64,000 nt of DNA. It comes from Jaapia argillacea MUCL 33604 (lineage: Eukaryota > Basidiomycota > Agaricomycetes > Jaapiales > Jaapiaceae). Location: the NCBI GenBank assembly GCA_000697665.1, contig KL197714.1, positions 724,728 to 788,727 on the forward strand, read 5' to 3'. Positions 59,788 to 64,000 of the stretch are shown piece by piece (the stretch's first letter is position 1; each line of letters opens with the position of its first letter). Below the pieces are notes generated by a model that was not told where the DNA came from, ran no database searches, and saw only the letters and a program-made list of their open reading frames with translations. A program made the position numbers and the translations under genes.

Positions 59788-62014
59788 TCACACAAAATCA
59801 GAGTCCATGAGGTTATGTTCCAAAATTTGTTCTCGAACTAAAACGCAAATAAACGTTGGTGGGGTGAGGACGCCGTTCGGATTGATCTAATTGGGGTTAA
59901 ATGGAGACTTACTGCGAGATAGGATGATCGACGTCGCACGATGGTCCTATCACCAAGGAAGCGAAGAGGTGTCAGAATGACAGAATCAGACCCCCATTGA
60001 GCCCAGACCGGTCGATGAACCACGGAGGATATCGAGAAGGGAAGAGAAGACACGTACAGTGGCGTTAGTGAAGTGAATGTGAAGCTTTCTCGTCCGGTTG
60101 GAGTGCTGCCTATGTATCGCCGAGAACTTGCCTTTGAGATCTGCAATTGACCGAAGGAAATCCGTCGTCAGCGACATAGGTTTACCCCCCGTTAGATGAT
60201 AGCCAGAGTGAATGGGAATAAAAATGAAAGACAATGAATACATGACTCTCTGCAGCGGAACCGAAACGTGAAATCGCCGAGAGAAACCCGGAAAAATCAG
60301 GGAAATGTGAAACCGAAAAACACAACGCGGATGAGACCTGAGAGGGCGGAACAACTCACATTTGGAGACGTGCTCCACGTCATTTACGCTCTCCTTGTAG
60401 CTCGTCACATATTTGTTGAATGGGATACCGGCCGCCAGTTTCGCCTCGAGGAGATCGAATTTGTTCAACATCAGCACAATAGTGACGTTCGCAAGGATCT
60501 TGTTGGAACAAATGCTTTGCCACAGGAAGAACGAATCCCAGAGACGGTTGACACCACGATCTTCAGCCAGCGTTTGGTTGAAGGCCGAGATGGGCGCAAG
60601 GAATATTAGGACGTTGACTAGATATGAATGGCAGTTAGCCATGATTCTGCAGGAGTCAAGATGACCTACCATCGTCAAAGAAGGGCGCCCAAGCAGCTAT
60701 GAGCAAGCAGTCAGCGAAGTCCCGGAGTTGAAGGGAGAGTAAGAGACTAACGACGCTGGCCCTTCGTCCCTCCAACATCGTAAACGATCCATTCTCTCCC
60801 TGTTTCTGTACCTGGAGAGACATCAATACGCGGCGGGAGATGCACACGAATACATTCACTTACCCGTCTCAATGACAAGTCGATGCTCTTCTACGCCTAA
60901 CGTCTGTAGACGGGCGCGAAGAATATCATCTGAATTCAAGTCAGAATTTGTTACGAGAAACAACGGATTCCTCTGGGAACTCTCACCCGGCGTAGGTTGG
61001 TAGTCAGTTGACGCGATCCTATCAACTTCCGACAAGAAACTATTTCGTCGTCAATACCCAATCCAAGGTCAAGAGGGGGAGCGACACATACAATCCGGAC
61101 TGCTCCTGCATGTGAATATCTTGGTTCTTCAGCGCATTCTGAACTCCCTTATCCTGCCAAAGGGCGACAATATCTTCTCTGCAAGCCTCGATCACCTTCC
61201 CCGCATCCTCCACCTCATCCGGGTTTGATGACCTCGAACTGGAGGGCCTGCCTTGCAGTCTCACGAAGTTTTTCCAACCACCGCCCGATCTCACAGACAC
61301 ATCAGGTGCTTGGGCGGCTCCCGGCCCGGACCCGTTTGGGCTTGTTCGTCTCTGGACGAACTGGCCGGGATCATCAGGGGAAATACGTTTGCTGAGCATT
61401 GCTTCTACTCTGCGGAGGGGAAGAAGCCGCATTTTCACATGGCGGAGCTCGGGCGTGGGGTCGATTGTGGGAAGCGGGTGTTCCTCTTGGTCATGATTTG
61501 GAGAGGACGATGTAGGAGAGGGCGGTTGAGCTGTTGACGTGGAAGCGAGTGTAGGGGACGAGGATGGAGAGGATATGAGGTCGAGAATGAAGTTCACTGA
61601 GCGGACGAGGTTAAGATGGATAACTGCTCTCCAGGCGCCTGATTCGGCTTTGAAGGCTTTTGGGGTGAACTGCATCTGGAAGTTCTTGAGTACCGTGGAT
61701 TTCCCTGATTCTGCCTGACCTGAATGACGTCGTGTTCAGGGTAGAGAAGGTGACGATGTGTTATGAGCGATTCGAATGGGATGTCGCGCGAGCAGGAAAG
61801 ACTTACCCAACAGCAGTATCTTGGAGTATATCTTTCGTTTCCGCATCTCCTCCCGCTGAGCCTCGATAGCCTTGTCAATCTCGTCGCTGATTCTCTTGGC
61901 CTCCTTCTCTCTATCCAAGCGTAGAGTTTTGTCGGCCTCGCTCTCCTGCCCATCCGCATCAGGAGGCCAGCCACGGCCAGAGTCGAGTTGGGAGCTTTGT
62001 CTCCTATTTCGCAT
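59788..62014 (-). CDS. Divergent heterotrimeric G-protein alpha subunit (basidiomycete expanded type)
   Basis: GTP-binding switch of receptor signalling. The N-terminus MRNRRQSSQLDSGRG leads to a charged helix DKTLRLDREKEAKRISDEID. The P-loop, spliced, is KILLLGQAESGKST. The helical domain has a low-complexity insert of roughly 100 residues rich in Ser and Pro. Switch I is DILRARLQTLGVEE, keeping the catalytic Arg and the Mg-binding Thr. Switch II is DVGGTKGQRRAW instead of DVGGQRSERKKW. Then LIFLAPISAFNQTLAEDRGV, LNKFDLLEAKL (NKxD) and HFTNATDHRATSIIL (TCAT-like). The C-terminus is IREQILEHNLMDSDFV. The start lacks the MGxxxS/MGC lipidation motif. Such divergent subunits are common as extra paralogues in mushrooms and their receptors are unknown. 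About eight introns. Confidence 0.93.
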
Positions 62015-64000
62015 GACAGCACAGAGGAAGGCGGAAGGTGGCGGGAGAGGTTAAGAAAAGATACAGGCAGGGATGTAAGCGAGCAAGGAGTGCAAAAGAA
62101 ACCTGGGTGGAGATATTATATTAGGACATCAGGAGCTATCAGGAGGTGTGTGCGATGTGAAACGCCAACCTGTGGGGTTCTGAGGAAAGCTCGAAAGAAA
62201 GTTCTTGTGTGACCAGATTCCGGGACTCAGGACTGAACCATCCTCATTAGGCATATGCCGCCGGGATCAACGAAAGGCTATCTTGTGCCCTCCTGTCGCC
62301 ATGAAAACTAGTCTGTAACCGTCTCTCTCCCCGCAAATTATTCAAATGCTTCCTCCACCTCAACCGTCGTCGTTTAATTTCACCAAAAAAGTGGAAAAAT
62401 ATCTTGCAACCACTCTGTTGCAAGCCACCTGTTTCGGCGTTGTGCCCGCGCGCATGGCTACCAATATTACCAGTTTATCATTCCGATAGGGAAACGAAAC
62501 GAAACCCCAAGAACCAAATCGTCGGCTGTTTATCGGATTACCGATGACAGCCCTGTAAGCACGTAGCGTCATGATCTGCTTTCTGCATCCACAACCAGGA
62601 ACTTCATCCCTGCGCATCGAATTTTGGTGGGGTCGTGATCCATGGAAGAAAATTGGTACCGGTGAGCACGCCAGCCCTTACTGAGCCCTCGCTGCGATGT
62701 GGTCTGAGATCTGACACGCGAGGAAAATGATTCGGGCAGCTGTAGGCAGCAACGTCACCGACTCAGTACAACGTCCGACTACAAATTGCCAGGCACTCAG
62801 CGACATCGGCTGGTAGACGTCAATAATAGTGAGATCAGCTCCTCAGATCTCCTGCTCCCGAAAATTACTTTGTGGTCACTTCCCTTCTCTCGCTTGGCCT
62901 GTCTCATGGTCAGCTCAGGGTCCCCCTCATCGAGGCTCCTTTTGAGTACTGACGATAATTGAGTGATGATCAAGGGGCTTACTCACATGACTTCGTTTAT
63001 TCCCTTCCTCCTGGTCAACCCCACCCGTGGCGGATTTTGCAAAATTCCATCCACCATCCCTGAAATCCAAATCATCTCGGGTTACCAGTCGTCTGCCCGG
63101 CTGCTCCACCGCCCGTATGGTGGTCTCATTTACTCACACAAGGTCACCGATGCGCCCCTTACCTCATACACTCGCACAAGTGATGGTACTCGATATCCTG
63201 AGCCTTCTTCCGTCCCGTTCCACTCCTTCCCTTGCCCTGCCTACCAACAAAATCTGCCTCCGGTTTTGAGACTTCCCTCTGGCATTCTTCCCTTCCTGTG
63301 GCAGATATACTTATTGTGGGATGGGAAAGCCTTCCCATCACCTATTGGCCCCGCCATGTGCTGGCTATTTTTTGCGTCTTGCTCAATGCCGGCCCGCTTC
63401 TCGTCGACCTCCGTTCTATCGTGGCCATTCGAAAGCTCGAAATATTCGTACTAAACCCGGTGAACGCCCGCTTTCATCAGACCTAGTCAAATACGAGTAA
63501 GTATCGCGTTCCGTTCTCAAGGGCATGGCGCTTGCTAACTCAGAGTAAGGAACCCCCCAACCGATTGTGGCCCTGGTCATCTCCCCCGTCAGGCCCAGAT
63601 GACTGATCTGAACACCCCCTTCCCATCGAAGGGTTCCTCGTGGTTCAATCAGACATACTCTGCGTTTCAGGACAAGATGGCCCAAACCTATGGTCTCGCG
63701 TGACGAGTATTGCAGGTGGTCCATTGACTTGGCACCGGTCACAATGCTGGAGCTTGCTTCGTAATCTTACGAACACCCGCCCTTCGAAGCTTGTTTGTGT
63801 CCCTCTGCCTACCTAATAATCTTACTTGCGTACTAATCCCGTCGCACACTCTCCACCACTCAGAATCGTCTTGGCCTCAAATTATTCCCAATATCACACG
63901 GAGCGGATGCCCTGACCGTCTGCTTGCCCTGTTGGGACCGGTAGGCGCCTTAATTAACGAATTCCCATGCCCTTGTGACTCTGCTGGGAGGTTTAACTTT
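62015..64000. other. No gene assigned in the last 2 kb
   Basis: 62015-62900 should include the G-alpha promoter. At 63000-63490 the plus strand has overlapping frames; one reads ADILIVGWESLPITYWPRHV then LAIFCVLLNAGPLLVDLR, which is hydrophobic and could be an exon of a membrane protein, but I cannot connect it to a family or to neighbouring exons. The window ends before a clear gene appears. Confidence 0.35.

Overview
The window looks like a nuclear contig from an agaricomycete (mushroom-forming basidiomycete). Genes are split by many short GT-AG introns of about 50-70 bases. Families typical of the group are present: GMC oxidoreductase, DUF3433, TPR-CHAT, NACHT, F-box, and fungal multi-span membrane proteins. 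Intergenic spaces are short and both strands are used. I see no tRNA, rRNA, CRISPR or retroelement. All calls come from reading translations and splice sites by eye.

Layout. 1-12.6 kb, all on the minus strand: the 5' part of a fatty acid desaturase, a small conserved protein, a GPI-anchored secreted protein, a DUF3433 membrane protein and a GMC oxidoreductase. 13.1-28.7 kb: a cassette present twice, each copy made of a TPR-CHAT (caspase-like) gene and a convergent F-box gene. The downstream cassette (22.1-28.7 kb) has both genes open. In the upstream cassette (13.1-18.5 kb) the CHAT gene has one frameshift and the F-box gene is a remnant. A multi-span membrane gene sits between the cassettes. 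29.1-34.9 kb: two more fungus-specific membrane proteins on the minus strand; one has a 1.12 kb terminal-inverted-repeat DNA element inside an exon.

35.3-47.4 kb is rearranged. It holds an SLD3-like replication gene, a glutathione reductase remnant, two GST-like copies flanking a NACHT protein with a C-terminal membrane anchor, and scattered copies of SLD3 flank and SLD3 3' coding sequence. 48.3-62.0 kb is an ordinary housekeeping block: MSH2, NCL1/TRM4 RNA methyltransferase, an EF-hand-like acidic protein divergent from NCL1, PMP3, and a divergent G-alpha subunit. I could not assign a gene in the last 2 kb.

How the genes may work together. The housekeeping block is conventional. The 13-45 kb part has features of an accessory island: segmental duplication, decayed copies, a transposon hit, and STAND/NACHT, caspase-like CHAT and F-box genes beside membrane proteins. 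NACHT and CHAT proteins are linked to self/non-self recognition and regulated cell death in fungi and bacteria. Reading this stretch as one such system is inference; the sequence does not prove it.
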